Shown: positions 34,225-43,292, counted from the first letter of the stretch. The stretch is DNA of 64,000 nucleotides from an uncultured Sphingomonas sp. (GCF_946478955.1 NZ_CAMLDL010000003.1:124001-188000); one strand, 5' to 3'. The notes: a model not told the origin generated them from the letters alone. A program made the numbers and translations.

Positions 34225-34661
34225 ACCGGATCTTCGACAACGTTCAGCGACGGGCTTTCCTTGTACAGCCAGCCTGAAAAGCGACGGTTCCATTGGCCAT
34301 TGGGCTGCCGAATATCCACCTGGACAAATGCGCCGGTCAACTGCTCCGCTTCCCAAGGCGCGGTCATTTCGCACGCGCGCAGACGCACGACCACGTCCTT
34401 CACCCGAATGGCCTGACCGGGCTTCAGCGTGACGTCGCGGACGATGCCGTTGCGCTTGTTAAGAATACCAAGAACGGCGACCCGTTCCGCCATGGGCGTG
34501 ATGCCTTCGGCGGCAGTAACTGCCTTTGGCACGTCGACAGTAACGGCTTCATTGCCGCTAATCTCATTATCGCCGCCTGAGGAATTGCACCCCGCCAATC
34601 CGGCAAGCGCAACTAAACCAATCAGGAAGGAAGCACGGACCACGCTTATTCGGGCTTCCAC
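33999..34661 (-). CDS. DUF2155 lipoprotein with antisense-overlapping tail
   Basis: A 220-residue protein with a lipoprotein signal (FLIGLVALAGLAGC) and a DUF2155 core (about 60-155) containing LNKRNGIVRDVTLKPGQA, VRLRACEMTAPWE and VYDVWPKSCTMTWPGG. The following roughly 65 residues are Ser/Ala/Pro/Asp-rich and lie on the strand opposite the end of aat. The gene starts 16 bases inside the preceding NDUFA12 gene. The start at 34661 is the best ATG; a GTG a little later is possible. Confidence 0.8.
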   Translation of the reverse strand: MEARISVVRASFLIGLVALAGLAGCNSSGGDNEISGNEAVTVDVPKAVTAAEGITPMAERVAVLGILNKRNGIVRDVTLKPGQAIRVKDVVVRLRACEMTAPWEAEQLTGAFVQVDIRQPNGQWNRRFSGWLYKESPSLNVVEDPVYDVWPKSCTMTWPGGKEAAPSALDSSSRSSASKSGAAKRADAPDAPADPGAEVETVAPVPDTPPADSAPVSNRV

Positions 34662-35029
34662 GCCTCATAATCGCCCGTTGCCGGCGCGCGCGTCGCCGAT
34701 CCGATAAGCGAGCCTTGCGGCCGATAGGCCTCCAACGTTCCAGTCATGTTTGGCTGCGGCGGCAATTCATATGCGCGGCGGACAGGCAGCGCCTCTTTGG
34801 GCAATTCATCAATCATATTGCGCAGCCAAGCGTTCCAGCCCGGGGGAACCCGGCTGGAATCGTTTGATCCATCATAAATGACCCAGCGGCGATTAGGATT
34901 TTTCCGACTACGGAAATAGACATTGCCATATTCATCGTCACCAACGCGCTCGCCTTGAAAGCGCGTAACAAGGCTGGTGCCCCAAGAAGCACCGTTCCAC
35001 CAGGTGAAAGCATTTGCGAAAAGTCCCAT
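34646..35029 (-). CDS. NDUFA12-family complex I accessory protein
   Basis: A 127-residue homologue of NADH:ubiquinone oxidoreductase subunit NDUFA12 (B17.2): MGLFANAFTWWNGASWGTSL, then GERVGDDEYGNVYFRSRKN, then RRWVIYDGSNDSSRVPPGW and an RRAYELPPQPNMTGT segment. Alphaproteobacteria share this accessory subunit with mitochondria. The core nuo operon is not in the window. Downstream it overlaps the DUF2155 gene by 16 bases, an arrangement typical of a small operon. Confidence 0.94.
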   Translation of the reverse strand: MGLFANAFTWWNGASWGTSLVTRFQGERVGDDEYGNVYFRSRKNPNRRWVIYDGSNDSSRVPPGWNAWLRNMIDELPKEALPVRRAYELPPQPNMTGTLEAYRPQGSLIGSATRAPATGDYEAWKPE

Positions 35030-35072
35030 GGGTCAGCGCCTTTGCCCGCTTAGACGTCGGTGTGCAAGCCGG

Positions 35073-35543
35073 TCAGTCTGGCCATTCGACCTTGTCGCCG
35101 GGTCCAATGCCCAATTCGGCGGCCTGCCCGCCATTGATTTCCAATACCGAACCGACTTCACCGTCAGACGACACCGCCTCCAACGACAATGGGATGGCAT
35201 TGGCTGCAACATTGGCAATTGTGCCATCCGTACGAACGAAAATAATGTCGAGCGGGATCAACGTATTTTTCATCCAGAAGCTGGCGATACGCGGCTGCGG
35301 AAAGGGAAAGATCATGCCGCGGTCACGCGCGAGTGCGGGCCGATTCATCAGGCCGGTCATCTGCTGTTCTTCGCTCGCCGCCACTTCAACGGTAAAGCGG
35401 TGGACCTTACTGTTTGAGGTAATGGTGAGCGGTACCTGCTCCAAACCTGCGGCGGACTGGCCAAGCGGCGCACCGCTACCGGTTGATGGCTGACATGCTG
35501 CAAGTGCAGCGACCATGGCCACTGCGGCGACGTGCCTGATCAG
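35073..35543 (-). CDS. DUF192 lipoprotein-like protein; start codon uncertain
   Basis: The C-terminal 110 residues are a DUF192 domain ([55 protein letters not shown]). It is preceded by a hydrophobic stretch ending AALAAC that looks like a lipobox. No ATG gives a normal signal peptide: the only ATG, at 35516, leaves just seven residues before the Cys. A CTG at 35543 overlaps the stop of the upstream cold-shock gene in a CTGA arrangement and gives [17 protein letters not shown], so I place the start there tentatively; GTG further in is another option. Confidence 0.75.
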   Translation of the reverse strand: MIRHVAAVAMVAALAACQPSTGSGAPLGQSAAGLEQVPLTITSNSKVHRFTVEVAASEEQQMTGLMNRPALARDRGMIFPFPQPRIASFWMKNTLIPLDIIFVRTDGTIANVAANAIPLSLEAVSSDGEVGSVLEINGGQAAELGIGPGDKVEWPD

Positions 35544-36142
35544 CCGTCGCGCAATTCGACGGCGGTCAGGCCCTTGTTGCCATGCGCGATCCGCGCTTCG
35601 AGTCGCTGTCCCGGCTCTAGATCGAGAAGCGTCGATTGGCGAACGGTCTCCATGTGAACAAATATATCCTCTGCTTCCCCATCGTTGAAACGATTGAGGA
35701 AACCGTAGCCCTTTACGCGATTGAACCATTTAACCTCCACCGGCTCGAACTCGCCCGCAGTTTCGGCCAACGCGTGGCGATCACCGTGAGCGGCGGAAGA
35801 ATGAGCGCTTCTTGCCGGAATCTGCAAGGCCGTCGAGAGATCAATGTCCAGGATCTTCTTAGCCTGGAGGCCGCGATCAAGCTGGGCCGCGATACATTCA
35901 ATCGTTGCGCCTTCGGGAAGCGAACGGCGCTGATGTTCTTTAAGAACGCTGAAATGGATCAGAATGTCGCCATCGACCGTGTCCGAAACGAGGAAACCGA
36001 ACCCTCGCGTGGCATCAAACCACTTCACCTGCCCGGTGCAATGGATCCCATCCGGCAAATCACCTTCAATGGAAGGATGATCATTATCACCGGATTCATC
36101 TTGATTCGTTTCGGCACTCAAACGCTTCACGGTGTGATGCAT
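35540..36142 (-). CDS. double cold-shock-domain protein
   Basis: A 200-residue protein with two cold-shock domains, residues about 35-95 ([18 protein letters not shown]...DILIHFSVL) and 130-195 ([18 protein letters not shown]...DIFVHMETV), joined by a Ser/Ala/His-rich linker. The RNP1 and RNP2-type motifs KWF.GFGF and FVH are retained in both, so both should bind single-stranded nucleic acid. Alphaproteobacteria often carry such tandem CSD proteins. It overlaps the DUF192 frame downstream. Confidence 0.92.
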   Translation of the reverse strand: MHHTVKRLSAETNQDESGDNDHPSIEGDLPDGIHCTGQVKWFDATRGFGFLVSDTVDGDILIHFSVLKEHQRRSLPEGATIECIAAQLDRGLQAKKILDIDLSTALQIPARSAHSSAAHGDRHALAETAGEFEPVEVKWFNRVKGYGFLNRFNDGEAEDIFVHMETVRQSTLLDLEPGQRLEARIAHGNKGLTAVELRDG

Positions 36143-36190
36143 ACCACCAACATCACTGTCGGCAAACCGACATTGATGAATTTTTCGCCG

Positions 36191-36748
36191 TTACCTAAGC
36201 GTTTCGGGGTCGACATCTTCACCCGGTGGTAAGTCGAGAATGGTTTTTGCGAGGGCGAGGCCATGGCCGGCCCGCAGCATAGCGGCGAGATTTTTTTCGC
36301 GTTGCTTGCTGTCAAGCTGACCATTTTCGGGGGGGCTACCAAACGGGCCCATCCGCCGCCGCCGGGCAAAACGCAGCGCCGCCTCGACCGCTTCTGATTC
36401 CACATAGTCGCGGGCATCCACGCCATCACCAGGCGCGATCCCCGCTTCACCCAATGCCTGATTGACGCGGCGGCGGCCATAACCGCGCGTGGTCAGCGAC
36501 CGCGCCTTGGCCATCGCGAACTGGCGATCGTCGACGTAACCCAATCTGGAAAGCCGCTCGACCAGCGCGTCGACATTTGGCTCAGCCTCCCCCGCCCAGC
36601 CCCGTTCCCGCAATTTACGGCGCAGATAGGCGGTCAGTTTTGCGCGGCTGGTTGCGAAGCGACCGACATAGGTCAATGCAAGTTCATCCAGCCGTGTCGC
36701 GTCTAGAGGAGGGCGTGGTTTGCCGGGTTGCCGTCGGATCATGGCCAT
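36191..36748 (-). CDS. recX: RecX-family regulatory protein
   Basis: A 185-residue RecX homologue with three-helix repeats (LALTYVGRFATSRAKLTAYL, SRLGYVDDRQFAMAKARSL and later GHGLALAKTILDL). RecX binds RecA filaments and limits their activity. recA is not nearby. I chose the ATG at 36748; an ATG at 36742 is equally close to the conserved start. It is divergent from the fatty acyl-AMP ligase gene with about 130 bp between. Confidence 0.85.
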   Translation of the reverse strand: MAMIRRQPGKPRPPLDATRLDELALTYVGRFATSRAKLTAYLRRKLRERGWAGEAEPNVDALVERLSRLGYVDDRQFAMAKARSLTTRGYGRRRVNQALGEAGIAPGDGVDARDYVESEAVEAALRFARRRRMGPFGSPPENGQLDSKQREKNLAAMLRAGHGLALAKTILDLPPGEDVDPETLR

Positions 36749-36878
36749 GTTTGTGCCACAGTCACCCAGCATCACGCAAAGCAGCGCAACAATGATTGCG
36801 CGAGATCGGCAACGACCGATCAACGTATAAACGGACGGAAAGCGATAAAGCGTGATCGACGGCAGCGAGACCGAAACC

Positions 36879-38627
36879 ATGACTCGTGATGAGACCCTGG
36901 CTCCCGAAGGCTATACGCCGACGCTGGACAATCATCCGCGCCGGATCGCGAATTTCGAAACATTGGGCGAAGCGTTGGATTACGCTGCCGCCGGCAAGCG
37001 CGGGTTCAATTTTCATGATGCACGCGGGACTTTGCTGCGCGCTTACACCTATGCGGAGCTGCGCGACGACGCGATGGCCAATGCCTACCGTTTCGCTGCG
37101 CTCGGGCTCAAAAAGGGTGATCGGCTGGCGATGGTCGCCGAAACGACGCCTGAATTTGCGGCCTGTTTCTTTGGTGCCGTTTATGCCGGTCTGTGGCCCG
37201 TTCCGCTGCCCCTCCCGACCAGCTTTGGGGGGCGCGAGGCGTATGTCGATCAGCTTGTCGTGATGCTCACCAGCTGCGCCCCCCAGCTATTTGTATTCCC
37301 GCCCGAGCTCGCAGAATATTGCGAAGATGCAGCAGCGCGCCTGTCCATCCCGGCCCGCAGCTGGGACAGCCTTCCCGACCTCGACGCTACGCCGGTCGAA
37401 CTACCGAAGGCCGCAACCGACGAAATCGGCTATTTGCAATATTCCAGCGGATCTACGCGCTTCCCGCATGGTGTCGCGGTGACGCATCGCGCGCTTCTCG
37501 ACAATCTTCATGCCCATGGCGTCGGTCTGGAAGTACGCGACAGTGATCGCTGCATCAGCTGGCTCCCCTGGTACCATGACATGGGACTTGTCGGATGCAT
37601 GCTATCGCCGATGGCGCTGCAGCTGAGCGCCGACTATCTCAAGACCGAAGACTTCGCCCGTCGCCCGCTCGCGTGGCTCGACATGATCAGCCGCAATCCG
37701 GGAACGTCGGTCAGCTATTCGCCGACCTTCGGCTATGACATTTGTTCGCGCCGGATGAGCAGTCAGACGCGCGCCGCCGACCGCTTCGATCTCGCCCGAT
37801 GGCGCGTCGCCGGCAATGGTGCCGATATGATCCGGCCGGACGTGATGCAGGCATTTGTCGACAGTTTTGCGAATGCCGGTTTCCAGGCTGCGGCCTTCTG
37901 CCCAAGTTACGGCCTTGCCGAAGCAACGCTTGCGGTATCCCTGATGCCGCCGGGCGAAGGCATCCGGCTGGAGCTGGTTGAGGAAAGCGAATTGTCGGGC
38001 GTCGGCACGCCGGAGCAAGAACGGCCGCGCCGTTACCGCGCGATCGTCAATTGTGGCAAGCCCGTTAAAGGCATGGAAATCGAAATCCGCGACAATGACG
38101 GGGCGATCCTGGCGGACCGGTCGATTGGCAAGGTCTGGGTTCGCGGAACGTCGGTCATGGTCGGCTATTATCGCGATCCGGAGGCGACCGCCGCCTGCAT
38201 GGTCGATGGTTGGCTCGATACGGGCGACATGGGATATATGTCGAACGGCTACATATTCATTGTTGGCCGCGCCAAGGACATGATCATCATCAATGGCAAA
38301 AACCACTGGCCACAGGACATCGAATGGGCTGTGGAGCAACTCCCCGGCTTCAAGCAGGGCGACATTGCCGCTTTTGCCATTACGGGGCCGAGTGGAGAGG
38401 AAACGCCCGCCGTGCTCGTCCACTGCCGCGTCAGCGATGCGCAGGAACGCACCAAGCTTCGCGACGACATCAAGGAACGGGTCCGCGCGATTACCGGCCT
38501 GACGCCGGTGGTTGAATTGGTGCCCCCGCGCACCCTGCCCCGCACATCGTCGGGCAAGCTGGCGCGTACCAAGGCCCGGAACCTCTACCTCTCTGGTGAG
38601 ATTGTTCCTTTCGACGTCGCTGCCTAA
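36879..38627 (+). CDS. fatty acyl-AMP ligase (FAAL-like)
   Basis: A 582-residue ANL-superfamily enzyme beginning MTRDETLAPEGYTPTLDNHP. Motifs include QYSSGSTRFPHGVAVTHRAL (A3, where the usual Lys of PKG is His), the WLPWYHDMGLVG segment, YGLAEATLAVSL, GWLDTGDMGYM and the C-terminal Lys in RTSSGKLARTK. The domain order and LPWYHDMGL are typical of fatty acyl-AMP ligases that load acyl chains onto carrier proteins. No PKS, NRPS or acyl carrier gene is adjacent. ATG 36879 is chosen; a GTG at 36852 is possible. Confidence 0.88.
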   Translation: MTRDETLAPEGYTPTLDNHPRRIANFETLGEALDYAAAGKRGFNFHDARGTLLRAYTYAELRDDAMANAYRFAALGLKKGDRLAMVAETTPEFAACFFGAVYAGLWPVPLPLPTSFGGREAYVDQLVVMLTSCAPQLFVFPPELAEYCEDAAARLSIPARSWDSLPDLDATPVELPKAATDEIGYLQYSSGSTRFPHGVAVTHRALLDNLHAHGVGLEVRDSDRCISWLPWYHDMGLVGCMLSPMALQLSADYLKTEDFARRPLAWLDMISRNPGTSVSYSPTFGYDICSRRMSSQTRAADRFDLARWRVAGNGADMIRPDVMQAFVDSFANAGFQAAAFCPSYGLAEATLAVSLMPPGEGIRLELVEESELSGVGTPEQERPRRYRAIVNCGKPVKGMEIEIRDNDGAILADRSIGKVWVRGTSVMVGYYRDPEATAACMVDGWLDTGDMGYMSNGYIFIVGRAKDMIIINGKNHWPQDIEWAVEQLPGFKQGDIAAFAITGPSGEETPAVLVHCRVSDAQERTKLRDDIKERVRAITGLTPVVELVPPRTLPRTSSGKLARTKARNLYLSGEIVPFDVAA

Positions 38628-38632
38628 AGCCG

Positions 38633-38660
38633 CTTGCACTCTGGCGCGCCGCCGTATAGT
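38633..38660 (+). promoter_or_regulatory. candidate tRNA-Trp promoter
   Basis: CTTGCA and GTATAG (or TATAGT, 38655-38660) spaced about 15-16 bp, ending some 40 bp before the tRNA. It fits alphaproteobacterial housekeeping promoters loosely. Confidence 0.4.
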
Positions 38661-38699
38661 CGGCGCGGCACAGACCCTCTAAAGGGTCCACGACGGCCT

Positions 38700-38775
38700 A
38701 GGGGTATAGCTCAGTTGGTAGAGCATCGGTCTCCAAAACCGAGGGTCGTGGGTTCGAGTCCCTCTGCCCCTGCCA
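38700..38775 (+). tRNA. tRNA-Trp (anticodon CCA)
   Basis: A 76-nt cloverleaf with acceptor arms AGGGGTA and TGCCCCT, TCGGT/ACCGA anticodon stem and anticodon CCA at 38733-38735. The TTCGAGTC-type T-arm and an encoded 3' CCA (38773-38775) are present. It precedes secE-nusG as in many proteobacteria, here with a glycosyltransferase-like gene on the other strand between. Confidence 0.97.
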
Positions 38776-38780
38776 GGCCG

Positions 38781-39767
38781 TCATTCGGGTGAATGCCCAG
38801 GCATCGCCCCGTCCTCATCCATGCTGACCAGCGCCCATAGGCCGAACAGCAGCAGCGGCGGCATCAGCCATTTTCCGACCAGCCCGGCAACCATCCAGCC
38901 GCCAAACAACGCGGCGCGATGCATTCCGGATAGGGTCTTCCATCTGGTGACGAGCGCGAGCCCAAAGCCTAGTGAAACGACCGTAAGATCATAGGTCAGC
39001 GCGTAAGGCGTAATAAGCATCGTCGCTGTGGCCGCCGTAAAGACGTTTACACGGCGAGCGAGCAGCAATGCGGCGGCCGATCCAAATGATATCCAGCCGA
39101 GCCAGTCGTAGCTCATAAAGGGCGTAACCCCCAGCCACACCCAGGGCCCATTATTGGTTAGATGCCCTGTCTGGCGCCCGGAATACTCCAGAAAGTCGCG
39201 CCACACATTCGGACCGAGCAGGGCAGTGGTTACAATTATGATCGCCACGCCAAGCAGAATGGCCTTCGCCCACTCCACTTTGCTTTTCAGCGTCAGGATC
39301 GACAGAAAGCCGACGGTTGGTTTCAATGCCAGCAACGGCACCGCCCACCAGCACGGGCGAAACGCCATTAGCCACAATGCGCCGATCAACAGGCTCGTCT
39401 GGCCGAAATTGAGGCAGGTTAGCGCGGCGGGCGTCAGTACCGCCAATATCGGCGGCAACCGCGCTTCCCGCATGTAGGGCAACGCCGCAGCGATAAATGC
39501 CACTGCAGAGGACAGGCCCCACAGGATATCGGCCAATGGCCGTGACACATAACCGAATGGCCAAATGACGAATAACGCCGGCGGTGGATAGGCAAAACCC
39601 TTTGGCGCATCAATAAAATGATAGACTTTGGACAGAGGCTGCTGCGCAGCCGACCATAAAACCGAAAAATCATTGTTCATCGCGGGATGCAGCAGATGAT
39701 TGCCGATGACGAACAACGGCCACAGCGCCCCGATGAGCCACAGTAAGGCGATCTGAATCCGCGTCAC
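38781..39767 (-). CDS. DUF2029/GT87-like membrane glycosyltransferase
   Basis: A roughly 328-residue integral membrane protein with about nine hydrophobic segments and NNDFSVLWSAA in the first loop, then KGFAYPPPALFVIWPF, ALTCLNFGQTSLLIGALWLM and GPWVWLGVTPFMSYD. These features match polyprenol-phosphate-mannose-dependent GT87 enzymes. The start is placed at the GTG 39767, just before the first helix. It lies between tRNA-Trp and secE on the opposite strand. Confidence 0.7.
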   Translation of the reverse strand: MTRIQIALLWLIGALWPLFVIGNHLLHPAMNNDFSVLWSAAQQPLSKVYHFIDAPKGFAYPPPALFVIWPFGYVSRPLADILWGLSSAVAFIAAALPYMREARLPPILAVLTPAALTCLNFGQTSLLIGALWLMAFRPCWWAVPLLALKPTVGFLSILTLKSKVEWAKAILLGVAIIIVTTALLGPNVWRDFLEYSGRQTGHLTNNGPWVWLGVTPFMSYDWLGWISFGSAAALLLARRVNVFTAATATMLITPYALTYDLTVVSLGFGLALVTRWKTLSGMHRAALFGGWMVAGLVGKWLMPPLLLFGLWALVSMDEDGAMPGHSPE

Positions 39768-39913
39768 CGATCCGTCATAGCATGAAGCGTGCACTGCGGG
39801 AGGGGCGACAGAGAGGATGTCCCGCCACGGAACGCATCGCGCCATCTTGCCAACGGCTACCCTCGCCGCTACATCGCGGACCCATGCGGACATGGGAGTA
39901 AAGCTTCCCCCGG

Positions 39914-39936
39914 CCCCGGCGAAGACCGGAGCGGGG
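39914..39936. repeat. degenerate REP-like element upstream of secE
   Basis: CCCCG ... CGGGG arms around a GCGAAGACCGG core; a degenerate relative of the element at 53199-53216, about 45 bp before secE. Confidence 0.45.
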
Positions 39937-39980
39937 TAAGGGGCCTATCCTCAATCCATCCGCCTCGACACAAAGGAAGA

Positions 39981-40190
39981 ATGACCGTGGCAAAGGTTAG
40001 CGTCGGACAATTCATCAATCAGGTCCGCGCCGAAGGGCGCAAGGTCGTTTGGCCGACCATGAAGGAAACGCGTGTCACCACCATCATGGTGCTGATCATG
40101 ACGTCGCTTCTCGCCATCTTCTTCTTCGCGGTCGATTCGGCGTTCAGCGCCATCGTCAAATTCCTGCTCGGCCTTCTCGGCCCAGCCTAA
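39981..40190 (+). CDS. secE: preprotein translocase subunit SecE
   Basis: A 69-residue one-helix SecE of the alphaproteobacterial type: MTVAKVSVGQFINQVRAEGR, then the conserved KVVWPTMKETRVTTI, then one membrane helix ending LLGLLGPA. It stabilises SecY in the inner-membrane translocon. The start ATG at 39981 follows an AAGGAAG site. nusG follows 19 bp downstream. Confidence 0.97.
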   Translation: MTVAKVSVGQFINQVRAEGRKVVWPTMKETRVTTIMVLIMTSLLAIFFFAVDSAFSAIVKFLLGLLGPA

Positions 40191-40209
40191 GCACGCACAA
40201 AGGATCACC

Positions 40210-40749
40210 ATGTCCCGCTGGTACATCATCCACGCCTATTCCGGTTTTGAAGGCAAGGTTCGCGAATCGATCCTGTCGGAGGCCAAGCGTCTTGGCCTTG
40301 AAAGCCTCGTCGAAGCGGTCGAAGTGCCGACCGAAACTGTGACCGAGATCAAACGCGGCAAAAAGGTTCAGAGCGAGCGCAAGTTCATGCCGGGCTATGT
40401 TCTCGCCAAGCTGGCCATGAACGACGACGTTTATCACCTTGTGAAGAACACGCCGAAGGTCACTGGCTTCCTCGGTCCCAACGGCAAGCCGCAGGCGATC
40501 CCTGACGCGCAGGCCAACCGCATGCTCGACACCAAGGATGAAACCGCTGCGTCGGCGCCCAAGGCGAAGGTCAAGGTCGACTATGAAATCGGCGATGCGG
40601 TCAAGGTCCTCGACGGTCCGTTCGCAAGCTTCAACGGCGTCGTTGAAGAACTTGATTTCGACCGCAGCCGCGTAAAAGTTTCGGTCAGCATCTTCGGCCG
40701 TGCAACGCCCGTCGAGCTGGAATTCGAACAGGTCGAGCGCGTCAAATAA
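40210..40749 (+). CDS. nusG: transcription antitermination factor NusG
   Basis: A 179-residue NusG. The NGN domain begins MSRWYIIHAYSGFEGKVRES and contains PGYVLAKLAMNDDVYHLVKN; the C-terminal KOW domain is VLDGPFASFNGVVEELDFDR. It couples RNA polymerase with Rho and the ribosome. Downstream is an intrinsic terminator (40810-40838), so its operon ends here rather than continuing into rplK as in most proteobacteria. Confidence 0.98.
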   Translation: MSRWYIIHAYSGFEGKVRESILSEAKRLGLESLVEAVEVPTETVTEIKRGKKVQSERKFMPGYVLAKLAMNDDVYHLVKNTPKVTGFLGPNGKPQAIPDAQANRMLDTKDETAASAPKAKVKVDYEIGDAVKVLDGPFASFNGVVEELDFDRSRVKVSVSIFGRATPVELEFEQVERVK

Positions 40750-40809
40750 GGTCCACCGAGCGCCGACGGCCACAATCGGCCGGACGCCCGCAAATCCGCA
40801 AATCATTCG

Positions 40810-40838
40810 AAAGGGCGGTCCTTCGGGATCGCCCTTTT
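40810..40838 (+). terminator. intrinsic terminator after nusG
   Basis: AAAGGGCG and CGCCCTTTT arms around a 12-base loop. It ends the secE-nusG transcript before the inserted yfi operon. The remaining bases up to 41007 hold no gene. Confidence 0.85.
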
Positions 40839-41007
40839 CATTTACGCCAGGACGGACCGGCGTTGCTCACCGCAAGGTGCAATCAAATCAAATCGTTGGC
40901 ATCTGTTATTAATTTCCTGTTAATGACGTTGACTCAATGGCCCGGCTAGCGATTATTCAAAGTTGCTCGGCAGGGTGCGCCCGTGCGCCATTTGGCGGGC
41001 ACTTTGT

Positions 41008-41547
41008 ATGACTTGTCCGAATGCGAGGGTGGGGAACGACGTTTTGTGGACCGCAAGAACAGCCTTGCTTGCTACCCTGATCGGCATCAGCGCCGCTGCG
41101 TCGGCGGTTGAACCCGCCAGCGACCGTTCGGTCGCGGCGATGGTCGGCGGGATCATCAGCTATTCTGAGTGGCCGCAGACCCAATCGCCGTTGAAGGTTT
41201 GCGTGGCTGGCGCCGCGGACCATGCCGAACAAATCGGTCGGGGCCAGGCCGGCACAAACCAACGATTGTCCGTGGCGCGCATCGACGACAGCGCCCCGAT
41301 TATTTCCTGCAACGTTCTCTACCTTGGCGATTTGCCCAAACCGAAGCGTGACCGTCTGCTCGCAAGCGCCCGTGCCCGCCCCGTGTTGACCATAATTGAA
41401 GATGATCCGCTATGCCGGTCGGGGGCAATGTTCTGTCTCCTGACCGGACAGATTCCGCCGACATTCCGCCTGAATTTGGACTCCGTTGCCCGCAGCCAGG
41501 TTAAGATCGATCCGCGCGTCCTTCGTATTTCAGGATCGCGGCCGTGA
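41008..41547 (+). CDS. YfiR-like periplasmic regulator (DUF4154)
   Basis: A 179-residue protein with a signal-like N-terminus (WTARTALLATLIGISAAASA) and the YfiR core: MVGGIISYSEWP near the start, KVCVAGAADHAEQIG, a cysteine-bearing NVLYLGDLP, and IEDDPLCRSGAMFCLL. In Pseudomonas YfiR holds the cyclase YfiN inactive in the periplasm, and redox of its cysteines matters. The ATG at 41008 is my choice; a TTG further in, right before the hydrophobic core, is possible. It overlaps the next gene by four bases. Confidence 0.82.
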   Translation: MTCPNARVGNDVLWTARTALLATLIGISAAASAVEPASDRSVAAMVGGIISYSEWPQTQSPLKVCVAGAADHAEQIGRGQAGTNQRLSVARIDDSAPIISCNVLYLGDLPKPKRDRLLASARARPVLTIIEDDPLCRSGAMFCLLTGQIPPTFRLNLDSVARSQVKIDPRVLRISGSRP

Positions 41548-42791
41548 CGAAGCGTGATCGCCGCCTGCCAACCCTGCGTCAGGCGCTTGCCCGGGCACAG
41601 CTTATTACCACTGCCTTCGCGGTCGCCCTGACGGCGCTGATTGTGCTGCTCGCCGGCGTGACGACGATGGGCATTTATTCCCGCACCAATCTGGGGCTGA
41701 TCGCCCGCACGGCCGGCTATTCGGTTGCCCCGGCGATTGTCTTCAATGATCGACAAGCCGCAACGTCCACGATCCAACCATTAGTTGGAACGCCGGGGGT
41801 TGCCCGGATCGACGTCCTTGATTCCGCTGGTAGGACTTTGATCAGCCTGAAGAATGCCCCATCCGGAGATGAATTTTCGATGGCCAGTCTCGCGGAGCGG
41901 CTATTCCTTTCGGCGCCGGAAACCGCACCCGTCGAACATGAGGGACAGCGCATCGGTTCGGTTCTGGTTCATGGCCGCGGCGACCTCCTTGCACGCTACT
42001 TCTGGCTTGGTATTGCCGGTGCCGCGCTGTGCCTGGTGCCGGCGCTCATCGCCAGCCTTTACGTATCGCGCCGACTGCAATCCAACATTGTCGGCCCGCT
42101 TCGGTCCATTGCCCGCGTCGCCCATGACGTCCGCGTCGAACGTGCGTTTGATCGCCGGGCCGACACCGCAAATATCGATGAGATTGAAGGGTTGCGGAGC
42201 GACTTCAACGCCCTGATTGGAGAGCTTCAGTCGTGGCAGGAGCATCTAAGGCGCGAAAATGAGGCGCTCAGCCACCGTGCGCTTCACGACCCTTTGACCG
42301 ATTTGCCCAACCGCGCTCACTTCGAAACAAAACTGGCGGAGGCCATCGCGACGGCCAATCGGCAAGGTCAGAATTTCGTCATTTTCTATACGGACGGCAA
42401 TGGGTTCAAAGGCATTAACGACCGGTACGGGCACGCCGCCGGCGATCATGTTCTGGTGGAAACCGGTCGCCGCCTTCGCAGCGCGCTACGGTCCAGTGAT
42501 TTCGTGGCCCGTATTGGCGGGGACGAATTTGCAATGCTACTCGGTCCGCCGTTCGGCGTGGAAGGCATCGCCCATGTTCAAGATGTGGTGAACAGCGCCA
42601 TGGCAGCGCCGTTCATCATGCCAAATGGTGAGATTACCAGGGTTTCATTGAGTATGGGATCAGCGATTTATCCGGATGATGGGCAGCGGCCGAACGAATT
42701 GGTGCATAGCGCAGACGTTAATATGTATGAGGCGAAGATCAATTCAGGCTCAGCGCGCGATTTCGCCAGTAGATATGATGGAGAGGCATAA
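41544..42791 (+). CDS. YfiN-like membrane diguanylate cyclase
   Basis: A 415-residue protein with two membrane helices (about 20-45 and 150-175) enclosing a periplasmic CHASE8-like domain. A HAMP-like linker and a GGDEF domain with RIGGDEFAML follow. An RSSD sequence in the inhibitory-site position indicates product feedback. The GTG start overlaps yfiR by four bases (GTGA). In the Pseudomonas model it makes c-di-GMP when released from YfiR. Intact motifs suggest it is active. Confidence 0.9.
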   Translation: MTKRDRRLPTLRQALARAQLITTAFAVALTALIVLLAGVTTMGIYSRTNLGLIARTAGYSVAPAIVFNDRQAATSTIQPLVGTPGVARIDVLDSAGRTLISLKNAPSGDEFSMASLAERLFLSAPETAPVEHEGQRIGSVLVHGRGDLLARYFWLGIAGAALCLVPALIASLYVSRRLQSNIVGPLRSIARVAHDVRVERAFDRRADTANIDEIEGLRSDFNALIGELQSWQEHLRRENEALSHRALHDPLTDLPNRAHFETKLAEAIATANRQGQNFVIFYTDGNGFKGINDRYGHAAGDHVLVETGRRLRSALRSSDFVARIGGDEFAMLLGPPFGVEGIAHVQDVVNSAMAAPFIMPNGEITRVSLSMGSAIYPDDGQRPNELVHSADVNMYEAKINSGSARDFASRYDGEA

Positions 42792-42793
42792 TA

Positions 42794-43288
42794 ATGGTTT
42801 CGTCCGTGTCGCGTAAATTGCTTGCATCCGTTCTCCTGGGGTTGCTGACAATTTTGTCGGGTTGCCAGACCATGCACGGTCAATTCTCATCGCGTCAGGT
42901 GAAGGCACTTACCGCCGCCGGTTTTCACGAAACCGCGCGCGGCTATGAATATGTCTTCCCGGAGCGCCTCTTGTTCGACGTCGACAAGAGTGAATTGATG
43001 CCCGATCAAATACCTTCGGTCGAAAAAATGGGCCACCTGCTGGTCGATCTTCACATTCCGGTGACGGCCGTCGAAGGTCATACCGACAGCTCCGGTACGC
43101 CAGAATATAATATTACTCTCTCACAGCGGCGCGCGCGCTCTGTAGGCGATGAGCTTCTGGCGACCGGCTACCCGCCTGAGCGGCTGTCCGTCATCGGACT
43201 GGGCGAAGCTTATCCCGTCGATAATAATGACACGGAGGAAGGTCGCCGCGAAAACCGCCGCGTCGTCATTCTGGTCACGGCAAACTGA
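42794..43288 (+). CDS. YfiB-like OmpA-family lipoprotein
   Basis: A 164-residue outer-membrane lipoprotein: signal with lipobox LLTILSGC, then an OmpA-like peptidoglycan-binding domain with LLFDVDKSELMPDQIPSVEK, AVEGHTDSSGTPEYN and SQRRARSV. In the known system YfiB sequesters YfiR and so relieves repression of YfiN. The order yfiR-yfiN-yfiB with overlaps or a two-base gap is that of the complete signalling operon. Confidence 0.88.
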   Translation: MVSSVSRKLLASVLLGLLTILSGCQTMHGQFSSRQVKALTAAGFHETARGYEYVFPERLLFDVDKSELMPDQIPSVEKMGHLLVDLHIPVTAVEGHTDSSGTPEYNITLSQRRARSVGDELLATGYPPERLSVIGLGEAYPVDNNDTEEGRRENRRVVILVTAN

Positions 43289-43292
43289 ATTT

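Noticed and set aside
37602..38639. 345-residue frame antisense to the fatty acyl-AMP ligase
   Set aside because: It is the complement of a well-supported gene and has no domain of its own.
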